A stretch of DNA of 49,826 nt from a virus. The stretch lies in IMG/VR virus record IMGVR_UViG_3300022841_000022, positions 1 to 49,826 of that record; one strand, 5' to 3'. Shown here one piece after another: positions 30,980 through 38,245 of the stretch. Under the pieces are notes generated by a model. That model was not told where the DNA came from and ran no database searches. It saw only the letters and a program-made list of their open reading frames with translations. How positions within the stretch are numbered: position 1 is the stretch's first letter; the number at the start of each line of letters is the position of its first letter. The position numbers and the translations under genes are program-made.

Positions 30980-31242
30980 ATTACATAATCCGCAACAACC
31001 GACCGAGCCAGTACACGAATAACGCAATAAAAAGTACAAAATACACACAATAAAGCAAAGTAAGACCCAAAACAACACAAAACAACACAACAAACAGAAC
31101 CAACACACACAAACAAAGATCCAAAGCATGACGAACGAAGGGAAAGAGGACATACCCCACCCTGAAACGTGGGAGAGCGAGCGTCTTCACCCCCACACAT
31201 TAATTTTTTTTCTTTTCCCAATTTCATATCGTTTTTTTTTAT

Positions 31243-31250
31243 TATATTTG
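31243..31250 (+). promoter_or_regulatory. Rightward promoter -7 box
   Basis: TATATTTG matches TAnnTTTG exactly. A terminator follows 40 bases downstream, so a transcript from here would be only about 60-65 nt long unless antitermination occurs. Confidence 0.5.
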
Positions 31251-31289
31251 TAACATAGTTTTTCATATCTTTATTTTTATTTTAGTTTT

Positions 31290-31320
31290 CCCAATCTATT
31301 TATTTAGGTTGGGTTTTTTT
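31290..31320 (+). terminator. Intrinsic terminator
   Basis: CCCAATC (31290-31296) pairs with GGTTGGG (31307-31313), including one G-U pair, with a 10-base loop and seven T residues following. It would end transcripts from terS or the promoter at 31243. Confidence 0.8.
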
Positions 31321-31372
31321 GTATTCTGAAAAATTTTTTGGGTTACTTGTAGGATTGTTGGTGTAAAAGTAA

Positions 31373-31380
31373 TATATTTG
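31373..31380 (+). promoter_or_regulatory. Rightward promoter for candidate ncRNA
   Basis: TATATTTG matches TAnnTTTG. The expected start site, about 5-8 bases downstream, falls right at the 5' end of a 10-bp terminal stem (31393). Confidence 0.6.
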
Positions 31381-31392
31381 TGATTATTATAT

Positions 31393-31586
31393 AAGTTCTT
31401 TGCTTGAAGATAAACGATAACGTGTTCTAATGTCGCGAGTGATGCAAGTTAAATTCTTGTGGTTATCAAACTGTATCAGCAGTTGTGTTTATTGTAGAGG
31501 TATTGATGACCATAACAAAACTTAATCACGCATAAGGTCAAAGGAGATGTGAGGTATTCCATAACTGAAATTTGGACAAAGAACTT
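31393..31586 (+). ncRNA. Candidate structured RNA, about 194 nt
   Basis: The ends pair perfectly over 10 bp: AAGTTCTTTG (31393-31402) with CAAAGAACTT (31577-31586). Inside are GATAAC/GTTATC (31416-31421 with 31462-31467), the nested hairpin GCAAG/CTTGT (31444-31460), AACTG/CAGTT (31469-31484) and CTTA/TAAG. A promoter sits just upstream, and the base composition is higher in GC than flanking spacers. Length and closed ends recall 6S-type RNAs, but I cannot identify a family. A 31-codon frame overlaps it. Confidence 0.55.
31430..31525 (+). CDS. Possible 31-residue peptide with CxxxCxxC motif
   Basis: ATG at 31430 opens a short frame containing NCISSCVYCRG and ending DDHNKT. CxxxCxxC is the iron-sulfur motif of radical SAM enzymes, but the peptide is far too short to be one. 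It could be a leader peptide, a gene fragment or chance. The overlapping RNA structure is the competing explanation. Confidence 0.2.
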   Translation: MSRVMQVKFLWLSNCISSCVYCRGIDDHNKT

Positions 31587-31613
31587 TTAAATTAACAATT
31601 AAATATAAATAAG

Positions 31614-31793
31614 ATGAGTAAAGATTTGAAAAAAGTAGAGGAAGTAAAAGATCTATTAAGTGAAGAGCAAAAAAGAGCGTTAGGTGTTTTAATTCAAGCA
31701 GTTAAGATTGCAACAACAAAAGGTTGTTTTGAATTAGATGATGCGGTTGTTATTGGTAATGCAAAAAACTTTTTAGAAGAACTAACAAAATAA
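31614..31793 (+). CDS. Small acidic/basic helical protein
   Basis: A 59-residue product (MSKDLKKVEEVKDLLSEEQK start, NFLEELTK end), two helices. It is the first protein gene after the candidate RNA and lies three bases before the next start. Function unknown. Confidence 0.6.
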   Translation: MSKDLKKVEEVKDLLSEEQKRALGVLIQAVKIATTKGCFELDDAVVIGNAKNFLEELTK

Positions 31794-31796
31794 CTT

Positions 31797-32120
31797 ATGA
31801 GTATAGTAAAAGTTTTAGACTTTTTTAGATACGAGTTAGCTTTGGAAGATACTAGTGGTGAGGATTTCGCTACTAGTATTGGAATGAGTTACGCAAGTTA
31901 CAAGAATGTAATTCGAGATGGCTCTTTGGTAGTTCCTAAGTGGGTTTTGGCTTATTTGTTGGGTAAAGGGTATTACTTTGAGGGTAATTGTTTGTTGGAA
32001 AAAAAATCCGATGCTTCGCATCAGGTGTGTGTTTGTAATGCAGATGACGAGTTGGTTTCGGATTTCAGTAGCGATGCTTATGATTCTGCTAAGTATGATT
32101 ATAAATACGATAACGAGTAG
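31797..32120 (+). CDS. Small protein, HTH-like N-terminus
   Basis: A 107-residue protein whose residues 20-55 (FATSIGMSYASYKNVIRDG, then VPKWVLAYLLG) look like a Cro/XRE-type helix-turn-helix. The C-terminal part is Asp/Ser/Tyr-rich and probably disordered. It might be a regulator of late genes. The DNA contains a short hairpin (GATGC-TTC-GCATC) at 32009-32021. Moderate confidence in the fold, low in function. Confidence 0.65.
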   Translation: MSIVKVLDFFRYELALEDTSGEDFATSIGMSYASYKNVIRDGSLVVPKWVLAYLLGKGYYFEGNCLLEKKSDASHQVCVCNADDELVSDFSSDAYDSAKYDYKYDNE

Positions 32121-32123
32121 TTA

Positions 32124-32330
32124 ATGAGGGTGTTTGTTTTAGTTTTATTATTTACATTTTCATCATGCCTTACGGCAGAAGAGGATGTTGTTTATTGCGA
32201 CTGTACGGAGGTAATGTATTATTTAGACAAAAGAGCCACCGTTACTGAATTAGAGGGTTGTTATAGTGATTTTGAGATACAAGACTTTAACTACCTTGAT
32301 GGTAGGATTAAAAGAATAACATGTAAGTAA
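32124..32330 (+). CDS. Small lipoprotein-like protein
   Basis: A 68-residue protein with an N-terminal signal sequence (MRVFVLVLLFTFSSC) whose Cys15 is placed like a lipobox cysteine. The mature part has four more cysteines (in VYCDCTE, GCY and the C-terminal ITCK). Expected to be exported and lipid-anchored. Phage lipoproteins of this kind can block superinfection or act as outer spanins, but there is no direct support for either. Confidence 0.65.
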   Translation: MRVFVLVLLFTFSSCLTAEEDVVYCDCTEVMYYLDKRATVTELEGCYSDFEIQDFNYLDGRIKRITCK

Positions 32331-32334
32331 AAAT

Positions 32335-32412
32335 ATGAATATGAACGGAATAGTTTTAATATTAGCAACACTTTTAGTTATAGAGTTTTTAAGATGTTAC
32401 CAAGATAAATAG
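32335..32412 (+). CDS. Membrane mini-protein
   Basis: A 25-codon frame: MNMNGIVLILATLLVIEFLR then CYQDK, i.e. one hydrophobic helix. It lies between the lipoprotein-like gene and the next gene with 4- and 2-base spacers, which supports coding. Role unknown. Confidence 0.45.
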   Translation: MNMNGIVLILATLLVIEFLRCYQDK

Positions 32413-32414
32413 TT

Positions 32415-32639
32415 ATGACTGTAGAAAAAAAAGCGAAAGATTTAGTAAATAAGTTTTTAAGATTATCTGAAACATGTAGTTGTTTAGAGTATAATTGTAT
32501 TTGCTTTACTGTTTATAAAGATAAGGCAAAGAAAATGTCTTTAATATCAATAAAAGAAATAATGGAAACACAGGATAATGTTTGGGAGAATACAATAGAA
32601 TATTGGAATAGTGTTAAAAAAGAGGTTGTTAAATTGTAA
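32415..32639 (+). CDS. Small helical protein, paralogue of 35818-36030
   Basis: A 74-residue protein sharing with the 70-residue product at 35818-36030 the pattern KxKxLVxxFxRL, AKKxxLI, EIxxxQ and a C-terminal WxxVKKExxKL. The family is uncharacterised. The two copies flank the large structural gene and the nucleotide-related cluster. Confidence 0.7.
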   Translation: MTVEKKAKDLVNKFLRLSETCSCLEYNCICFTVYKDKAKKMSLISIKEIMETQDNVWENTIEYWNSVKKEVVKL

Positions 32640-32699
32640 TATTAATATTTATTTGCCATTGTTTTTAATAAATTAAAAATACAACAAATAAAAAAATTA

Positions 32700-32707
32700 T
32701 ATCTTTG
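32700..32707 (+). promoter_or_regulatory. Rightward promoter -7 box
   Basis: TATCTTTG, a perfect TAnnTTTG, 22 bases ahead of the ATG of the 624-residue gene and after a gene-free gap. No clear -33 TTG at the usual distance. Confidence 0.6.
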
Positions 32708-32729
32708 TTCAAAATAATACAAAGCAATA

Positions 32730-34604
32730 ATGGCTAAAAAAATTTATATTTCAGGTGCTTCATTTATAGTGCAAGACACTATTAATAATGTTGTAGATAT
32801 CAATGAACCATCAAAAGACATATACTTTGACAATAGTATGTTGAATCGTGGATTTATTTCAATTACACAAAAGGATGGCTCAAGGAGCGTAGATAGTTCA
32901 ATTGGTGCTAAGATACTAATTAGTGATGCTCAAGATGAATCAGGTAACGAATTTACATTAGATTCTTTTAGAGAGTTTATGAACTCCGAAGTAGTTTTTA
33001 CAGGAGATACTGTTTATAACAAAATTAGTAAATCTAACAGTACCGCTACGTTGTTGGATTCCAACGAAGAGTTTATAGGTAAATGGGAAAACGTAGTTGC
33101 ATGGACTTCTGTTTCTATTGCAGTATTAGGAAGCATGGAGACTGATGGTACTTTGTTTTTTGACTTATCTACAAATGGTGGTGAAACTTTTGTTCCTTTA
33201 GCAACACCAGTAGCTAATACAAACTTTAATTTACCTAAGATTCTAAATATTGTAGAATCACATGTTAGAATTAGGTACGTTAATGGAACAACTGAACAAA
33301 CAGGTTCTTTCTCAATTCAAACAAAATATAGTAAGGGTCAACAAATTGCGTTACTAGAAACTGTTGATGGATTGGTTAATGGTGAAACACCAACAACTGT
33401 AATAAAATCAGTAGGAGTTGGTCAAGAGCCAAATAATAGCTACTCTAATAGCAAAAGTACAGGTGTAGACCCTTCAAATAGCACTATAGTAGCACTAGGT
33501 TCTAACGAAGTATTTACTGGTGAATGGATTTCTACACAAGGTTTTCATGGAGTAATTGTACAAGCTTCTGGAACTGTAGATGGACAAGGTGGTGTGTTGA
33601 ATTTAGAGTTTTCTAACGATATGGTAAATCTGACAGGTGGTGCTGGGATTTCAATTAAAGTTGTTGATTTAACAACAAACAGACCAAATACTGTAGGTGT
33701 AGTTGATAAATTCTTTAGGGTAAAATACGTAAATAATGGCATTGCTCAAACAACTTTCTCTATAAACACAATTTTAAGTACAGAAAGGTATGATTTAACA
33801 TCTAATACCAAGCAAATATTAAATGATAATGAAGACGTAAGATTAGTTAGAACTGTATCTGATTTAAATACAGATAGAAACACTGGTCTATTAAGCTATG
33901 AAGAATCAAAAAGAAAAACAGGTATTAACAATGCAGTAGGTATATCACCTCAAGCTATTTGGAGTTATAGTGAGAATTGGATTCCAAATGAAATATCCAA
34001 TGAGAAATTAAGAGTGAAATCAGGAGGTAACTTAAACGATACTAGTGACGGATCTGGCGCAAGAACTATTGAGGTTACTTTCCTTGATGAAAATTTATTA
34101 GAAGTTACAGAAACATTAACATTACAAGGTTCTTCTGCAAGTGCAACAACTTCTGCTAATTGCTTTAGACTAAATGAAGGGATTGTAAAAACGGTAGGTA
34201 CTTATACAGGAGCAAATACAGGTGATATTGTTTTAGAACTAACAGGAGGTAATATTATGGGTAATATTGCTGCTGACATAGGAAACTTGCATCAAGCGAT
34301 AACTACAATACCATCTAACAAGACGGTTTACATAACAGATATTTATGTATCGGTTGGTCAATCGAATAGTGCTGATGTTAAATTGTTTTTTGCAAATCAA
34401 TCTGATGATGTTACATCTCCTTTTAACTCTAAAATATTAGAATGGAGTATTTCTGATTTTTCTGGTGCTGAATTATTTAAGTTTGACACACATTTAAAAG
34501 TTAATCCAAAAACAGATATATGGTTTGAAGGACTTAGAATCACAGGAGGATTAACCGCAAGAGTAAGTGTAGGTATTAATTATTACACTATATTAAATAA
34601 TTAA
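32730..34604 (+). CDS. Large beta-rich virion protein with duplicated domain
   Basis: A 624-residue protein, Ser/Thr/Asn/Gly-rich and predicted beta-rich. Two related domains are visible: residues 103-201 (LLDSNEEFIGKWE ... RIRYVNGTTEQTGSFSIQTK) and 250-350 (ALGSNEVFTGEW ... RVKYVNNGIAQTTFSINT). The C-terminal third resembles capsid- or fibre-associated sandwich domains. It has its own promoter and terminator, i.e. a separate transcription unit upstream of the packaging genes. It is probably a virion surface or fibre protein, but a non-structural role is not excluded. Confidence 0.65.
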   Translation: MAKKIYISGASFIVQDTINNVVDINEPSKDIYFDNSMLNRGFISITQKDGSRSVDSSIGAKILISDAQDESGNEFTLDSFREFMNSEVVFTGDTVYNKISKSNSTATLLDSNEEFIGKWENVVAWTSVSIAVLGSMETDGTLFFDLSTNGGETFVPLATPVANTNFNLPKILNIVESHVRIRYVNGTTEQTGSFSIQTKYSKGQQIALLETVDGLVNGETPTTVIKSVGVGQEPNNSYSNSKSTGVDPSNSTIVALGSNEVFTGEWISTQGFHGVIVQASGTVDGQGGVLNLEFSNDMVNLTGGAGISIKVVDLTTNRPNTVGVVDKFFRVKYVNNGIAQTTFSINTILSTERYDLTSNTKQILNDNEDVRLVRTVSDLNTDRNTGLLSYEESKRKTGINNAVGISPQAIWSYSENWIPNEISNEKLRVKSGGNLNDTSDGSGARTIEVTFLDENLLEVTETLTLQGSSASATTSANCFRLNEGIVKTVGTYTGANTGDIVLELTGGNIMGNIAADIGNLHQAITTIPSNKTVYITDIYVSVGQSNSADVKLFFANQSDDVTSPFNSKILEWSISDFSGAELFKFDTHLKVNPKTDIWFEGLRITGGLTARVSVGINYYTILNN

Positions 34605-34630
34605 TACAGTACAATTAATTATTATTTATT

Positions 34631-34676
34631 AAAAAAGGTTGTTTTTGTTGCTTTATGTAACATAGCGACCTTTTTA
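34631..34676 (+). terminator. Intrinsic terminator
   Basis: AAAAAGGTTG (34632-34641) pairs with CGACCTTTTT (34666-34675), with one G-U, and a nested GTT/AAC stem in the loop. It ends the transcript of the 624-residue gene. Confidence 0.75.
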
Positions 34677-34722
34677 TTGTTATATAAGTTAAGTTTTTTC
34701 TTTTTTTATTGAATTATTCTGC

Positions 34723-34730
34723 TAACTTTG
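34723..34730 (+). promoter_or_regulatory. Rightward promoter -7 box
   Basis: TAACTTTG matches TAnnTTTG; 67 bases ahead of the ATG at 34798 and directly after the terminator at 34631-34676. It would drive the accessory and packaging genes. Confidence 0.6.
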
Positions 34731-34797
34731 TATTTGTAGAGATATGCTACTTATTACAATCTGTTAATATTCAAATATTTAAACTAAAATATAAACT

Positions 34798-35196
34798 ATG
34801 AAAATACTTTGGTTAGATGATTTAAGAAATCCTTTTTTAAATGACGAAGGAAGACTACCAAAAGAAAAAGGAACTATTTATTGGGTGTTAGATTACAATC
34901 AATTTGTTTCTTGGATAGATAAAAACGGACTTCCTGATATTATATCTTTTGACCATGACTTAGCAGAAGAACACTACACCCCCGAATACTTTTGGAACGA
35001 TTACGATGAAAGCAAAAAGTTTCAAGAATGGAAAAGTGGTAATTACAAAGAGCATACAGGAGAGATTTGCGCTAAATGGCTTGTTCAGTATTGCGTTATT
35101 AATAAATTACAACTTCCTAAATGCTATGTTCACTCTGCAAACCCTGTAGGTGCTGATTTTATTTTAAATGCTTTAAAAAACTATAAAAATGATTAA
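34798..35196 (+). CDS. Receiver-like (cREC-type) protein
   Basis: A 132-residue protein with MKILWLDDLRNP at the N-terminus, ISFDHDLAEEHYTPEYF in the middle (about 45-61) and a C-terminal CYVHSANPVGADFI. The W(L/I)DDLR ... FDHDL ... HSxNPxG pattern belongs to small receiver-like proteins common in phages and conflict islands, which I recall as the cREC group. Biochemical function is not established. It begins the operon that leads to the large terminase. Confidence 0.7.
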   Translation: MKILWLDDLRNPFLNDEGRLPKEKGTIYWVLDYNQFVSWIDKNGLPDIISFDHDLAEEHYTPEYFWNDYDESKKFQEWKSGNYKEHTGEICAKWLVQYCVINKLQLPKCYVHSANPVGADFILNALKNYKND

Positions 35197-35488
35197 GAAA
35201 CTATTTAATTGGATTAAAAAATTAATTAAAGAGAAAGATGGTAAGATTCATAATTATCATCAATTTAAAAATACTTATGTTAAATATGGTAATAACCAAC
35301 CTAAAATAAAGTTAAGGTCTCATTTATCTAAGTTGGCAAGTAATCTCAATGACATAAACTACAAAGGATATGCTCAAAACAGAATAAGTCTAATTGAAGA
35401 GTTTGAGTACGGAGGTTTAAAATCTGTTGGTAAGTTTGCGGATAACGAAATAAACATATTTGTAGAGAAATCTAAAGAAAAAAGATAA
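35189..35488 (+). CDS. Hypothetical basic protein
   Basis: A 99-residue, lysine-rich protein (MIKKLFNWIKKLIKEKDGK start) with an amphipathic N-terminal helix. It overlaps the previous gene by eight bases and the next by one. Function unknown. Confidence 0.65.
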   Translation: MIKKLFNWIKKLIKEKDGKIHNYHQFKNTYVKYGNNQPKIKLRSHLSKLASNLNDINYKGYAQNRISLIEEFEYGGLKSVGKFADNEINIFVEKSKEKR

Positions 35489-35814
35489 TGGGAAACATAC
35501 AAAATGATTTTTTTGACAAGGTAGTTACGGACACTTTAGTTGATATAAAGGAATTGCTTTTAGTAAAAGGAAAGGAATACCAAAGAAACAACGATGTTTA
35601 CCATAACTTTAATCAAGGAGCAAGAGTTAAGGGCATTACACCAGAAAAAGCACTTGATGGATTTCTTTTAAAACACGAGATTTCTATTATGGATATGACA
35701 AACGATATAGATAAAGGAATACTGCCATCTATTGAAAAGGTAGAAGAGAAATTTAATGATAACTTAATTTATTTGCTTATAAAAAAAGCAATGATACTAA
35801 ACAGACTAAGATAA
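35488..35814 (+). CDS. DUF1599-like (nucleotide modification associated) protein
   Basis: A 108-residue protein with KGKEYQRNNDVYHNF, then GITPEKALDGFLLKHEISI, matching DUF1599, which is named as associated with nucleotide modification. The fold of this group is helical and related in pattern to MazG-type enzymes. A MazG-like gene follows two genes later, so the pair may act on nucleotides. Substrate unknown. Confidence 0.75.
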   Translation: MGNIQNDFFDKVVTDTLVDIKELLLVKGKEYQRNNDVYHNFNQGARVKGITPEKALDGFLLKHEISIMDMTNDIDKGILPSIEKVEEKFNDNLIYLLIKKAMILNRLR

Positions 35815-35817
35815 GGT

Positions 35818-36030
35818 ATGACACCAAAACAAAAATCAAAACAATTAGTTGATAGTTTTTTTAGATTAACAAGTGTTAAAGACAATATAGTAGATGTTAT
35901 AAAAGACTCGGCTATAGCAAAAAAATCTGCTTTAATATGTGTAAATGAGATAATTCAAAGTCAAGAAGATTATGGAGGAAATAACATCTATTCTTGGAAA
36001 AAAGTTAAGAAAGAAATAATTAAACTATAA
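35818..36030 (+). CDS. Small helical protein, paralogue of 32415-32639
   Basis: A 70-residue protein starting MTPKQKSKQLVDSFFRL and ending WKKVKKEIIKL, clearly related to the 74-residue product at 32415-32639. Uncharacterised family. Confidence 0.7.
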   Translation: MTPKQKSKQLVDSFFRLTSVKDNIVDVIKDSAIAKKSALICVNEIIQSQEDYGGNNIYSWKKVKKEIIKL

Positions 36031-36041
36031 ACAAGTTACAA

Positions 36042-36398
36042 ATGGAGAACAATTTTAAAGAATTAAACGAAAGAGTAATTAATTGGGCAGATGGAAAAGG
36101 AATTTTACAGAAAGCAACACCAATATCACAGATTCATAAAACAATAGAAGAGGTTGAAGAGACTTTAGAAGCCCTTTATGCACAATCTTTAAATCAGGAA
36201 ACTTACATAACCCACAAAGGAGATAATAAGTCAACAAAGGAAGAGATTTTAGATGGATTTGGAGATATTTTAGTTACAATTCTTATTGGTTGTAAGATGC
36301 AAGAAATAAACCCCTTAAAAGCACTTGAATTAGCTTTAGATATTATCGAGAAAAGAAAAGGCTCTATGAAGAATGGAGTTTTTGTAAAACAAGATTAA
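36042..36398 (+). CDS. MazG-like nucleotide pyrophosphohydrolase
   Basis: A 118-residue protein with the metal-binding pattern of the MazG/all-alpha NTP pyrophosphatase group: IEEVEETLEAL (acidic residues 36-41) and KEEILDGFGDILVTI (Asp71, Asp75). These enzymes hydrolyse (d)NTPs or alarmone-like nucleotides; in phages they are thought to influence host nucleotide or ppGpp levels. Size fits a single-domain version. Confidence 0.82.
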   Translation: MENNFKELNERVINWADGKGILQKATPISQIHKTIEEVEETLEALYAQSLNQETYITHKGDNKSTKEEILDGFGDILVTILIGCKMQEINPLKALELALDIIEKRKGSMKNGVFVKQD

Positions 36399-36399
36399 T

Positions 36400-36519
36400 A
36401 TGATAAAGTTTATAAAAGCATTTAGATTTAAGCCGTTTTTAATACTGTTATACCCTTTAATATGCGTAATTTACACAACGGCTAGTTTATTACTTTATTT
36501 ATACAGTAAAATTATTTAA
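36400..36519 (+). CDS. Membrane mini-protein
   Basis: A 39-codon frame (MIKFIKAFRFKPFLILLY start) with a basic N-terminus and one long hydrophobic helix (LILLYPLICVIYTTASLLLY). It fits precisely between two genes (1- and 2-base gaps). Expected inner membrane protein of unknown role. Confidence 0.55.
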   Translation: MIKFIKAFRFKPFLILLYPLICVIYTTASLLLYLYSKII

Positions 36520-36521
36520 CA

Positions 36522-36719
36522 ATGACAGAAAATATTAAAGAAGATTTATATCAGATTTACAGAGAGAAATTTGGAGTTGAAGATTTTATAATTTGCCCTT
36601 TGAAAAAAGAGTTTGATAAAATCATGTTATTAAAATACGAAATGATGCCGTACTTTTTGGTCTGTGAATTAATAGATATGGGGGTTGACATTACAGACGG
36701 AAATGACGAATTGTTTTAA
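36522..36719 (+). CDS. Small acidic protein
   Basis: A 65-residue acidic protein (MTENIKEDLYQIYREKFG start, ITDGNDELF end), helical. It directly precedes the large terminase gene. Function unknown. Confidence 0.65.
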   Translation: MTENIKEDLYQIYREKFGVEDFIICPLKKEFDKIMLLKYEMMPYFLVCELIDMGVDITDGNDELF

Positions 36720-36727
36720 AAATAAAT

Positions 36728-38236
36728 ATGAATAACGATATTAGTCAACTACTTAACACATTAGATCCTTTGTCATTGAGAATTAATCTTTTCAAGCAAG
36801 GGGTTTTTGATTTTATTGTAGAAGGTGTTGCTGCTAATAGCGAAGGTGATTTTCAAGAAGGTAAAAACGCTTCACACGAAAAACAACGTAGAGCCTTAGA
36901 GATATTAACAGACAATGAGCATGATGAGTTTTTATATGGAGGTGCAGCAGGAGGTGCTAAGTCTTGGACAGGTGCTTCTTGGTTAGTATTTGCTTGCTTG
37001 GCATATCCTGACACTAATTGGTTTATTGCACGTAACCAATTAAAAGATTTATTAGATTCTGTATTGAAAACAATAAACAAAGTTTGTAAAGAATACGATA
37101 TTGAAGATTACAATTTTAATGCACAAAAAAATTACATTAAGTTTGGAAACGGAAGCGTTATTAATTTTATAGAGGTAAAGTACAAGCCATCAGATCCAAT
37201 GTATGAAGATTTAGGTTCAACAGAATACACAGGTGGATGGATAGAGGAGATTGGTGAGGTTCACGAAATGGCTGCTATTGTTTTAGGCACAAGGATTGGA
37301 AGACACTTAAATTCAAAATACGGATTAAAGAAAAAAATGTTTATGACCTGTAACCCTAAACAGAATTGGGGTAAAATTAAATTTTACGATAAGCATAAGA
37401 ACGGAAGTCTTTATGAAGAGAATAAAATATTAATGGACAATGGTAGAAAAAGGATTCAAAGAATATACTTAAACTGTCTTGTTGTAGAAAACCCTTTCAT
37501 TGAGCAAGATTACATTGATGGATTAATGGCAAAAGCATTAGACCATAAACCTACTTTTGAAAGGCTTTTTAAAGGTAATTGGGATTATGAGGACAATCCA
37601 TATCAATTAGCGGAACAGGAAATGATTGAAGCAATTTACAACAATGACCATGTTTCTAAAACAAAAGTAAAAGGATATATTACTGCGGATATTGCAGGTC
37701 AAGGTAGTGATAAAGCGGTCATTGGGTATTGGAAAGGGTGGGAATTAGTAGAAATTGTTGAGTTTGATAAATCTACTGCATCTGAATTAATAAATGCAAT
37801 TAAAGTATTAAGGTTTAAATACAGAGTTCCTCAACATAGAGTGGTTGTAGATGCAGATGGTTTAGGATGGGGTGTTGTTTCGTCTATCGGAGCAAAGTCT
37901 TTTAAAAACAACGCACAAGCAATTAAAGTAGGTAAAGAAGTGCCTAATTACAAAAACCTACAGACACAATGTCTTTATTTAGTTGCTGATAAGATAAATC
38001 AAGGGGAACTATATATAAGTGCTGATTTAAGTACAGACCAAAAACAATACATTAATCAAGAATTGGCACAAATACAAGCAAAAGGAGACCATGACCCTGA
38101 AAAGAAACTAGAATGTAAGGGTAAAGCACAAATAAAGCAAGACATAGGTCGTTCTCCAGATTATAGAGATATGATATTTATGAGAGTATTTTTTGATTTA
38201 AAGAAAACTATAAGTTTAGTTACTAATTGGAGTTAA
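36728..38236 (+). CDS. terL: Terminase large subunit
   Basis: The 502-residue packaging ATPase/nuclease. The Walker A-like loop GGAAGGAKSW is at residues 71-80, the Walker B-like GGWIEEIGEV is at 169-178 (Glu173/174), and the coupling motif FMTCNPKQNW is at about 205-214. The RNase H-like nuclease domain begins with ITADIAGQGSDKAV (Asp321), followed by VVVDADGLG (Asp375/Asp377). All motor and nuclease elements are present, so the gene looks intact. Confidence 0.96.
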   Translation: MNNDISQLLNTLDPLSLRINLFKQGVFDFIVEGVAANSEGDFQEGKNASHEKQRRALEILTDNEHDEFLYGGAAGGAKSWTGASWLVFACLAYPDTNWFIARNQLKDLLDSVLKTINKVCKEYDIEDYNFNAQKNYIKFGNGSVINFIEVKYKPSDPMYEDLGSTEYTGGWIEEIGEVHEMAAIVLGTRIGRHLNSKYGLKKKMFMTCNPKQNWGKIKFYDKHKNGSLYEENKILMDNGRKRIQRIYLNCLVVENPFIEQDYIDGLMAKALDHKPTFERLFKGNWDYEDNPYQLAEQEMIEAIYNNDHVSKTKVKGYITADIAGQGSDKAVIGYWKGWELVEIVEFDKSTASELINAIKVLRFKYRVPQHRVVVDADGLGWGVVSSIGAKSFKNNAQAIKVGKEVPNYKNLQTQCLYLVADKINQGELYISADLSTDQKQYINQELAQIQAKGDHDPEKKLECKGKAQIKQDIGRSPDYRDMIFMRVFFDLKKTISLVTNWS

Positions 38237-38245
38237 AATAAAATT

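Larger units (their letters stand above)
30980..31613. other. Non-coding stretch downstream of terS
   Basis: About 630 bases without a convincing protein gene. 30980-31200 is A/C-rich with very little T (7 T in the 120 bases 31021-31140) and ends in a GC-richer patch with the hairpin CCCAC/GTGGG (31157-31174). The remainder holds a promoter (31243), a terminator (31290-31320), a second promoter (31373) and a candidate structured RNA (31393-31586). A packaging site close to terS is possible. Confidence 0.6.

Noticed and set aside
30980-31200. CRISPR-like or tandem repeat in the CA-rich stretch
   Set aside because: Short AACAACACAA repeats are irregular, without spacers or a consistent unit; low-complexity composition explains them.
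30944-31266. Three overlapping minus-strand frames rich in Cys, Leu and Phe
   Set aside because: They arise from the A/C-rich, T-poor plus strand (few stops on the complement); no start context or domain supports them.
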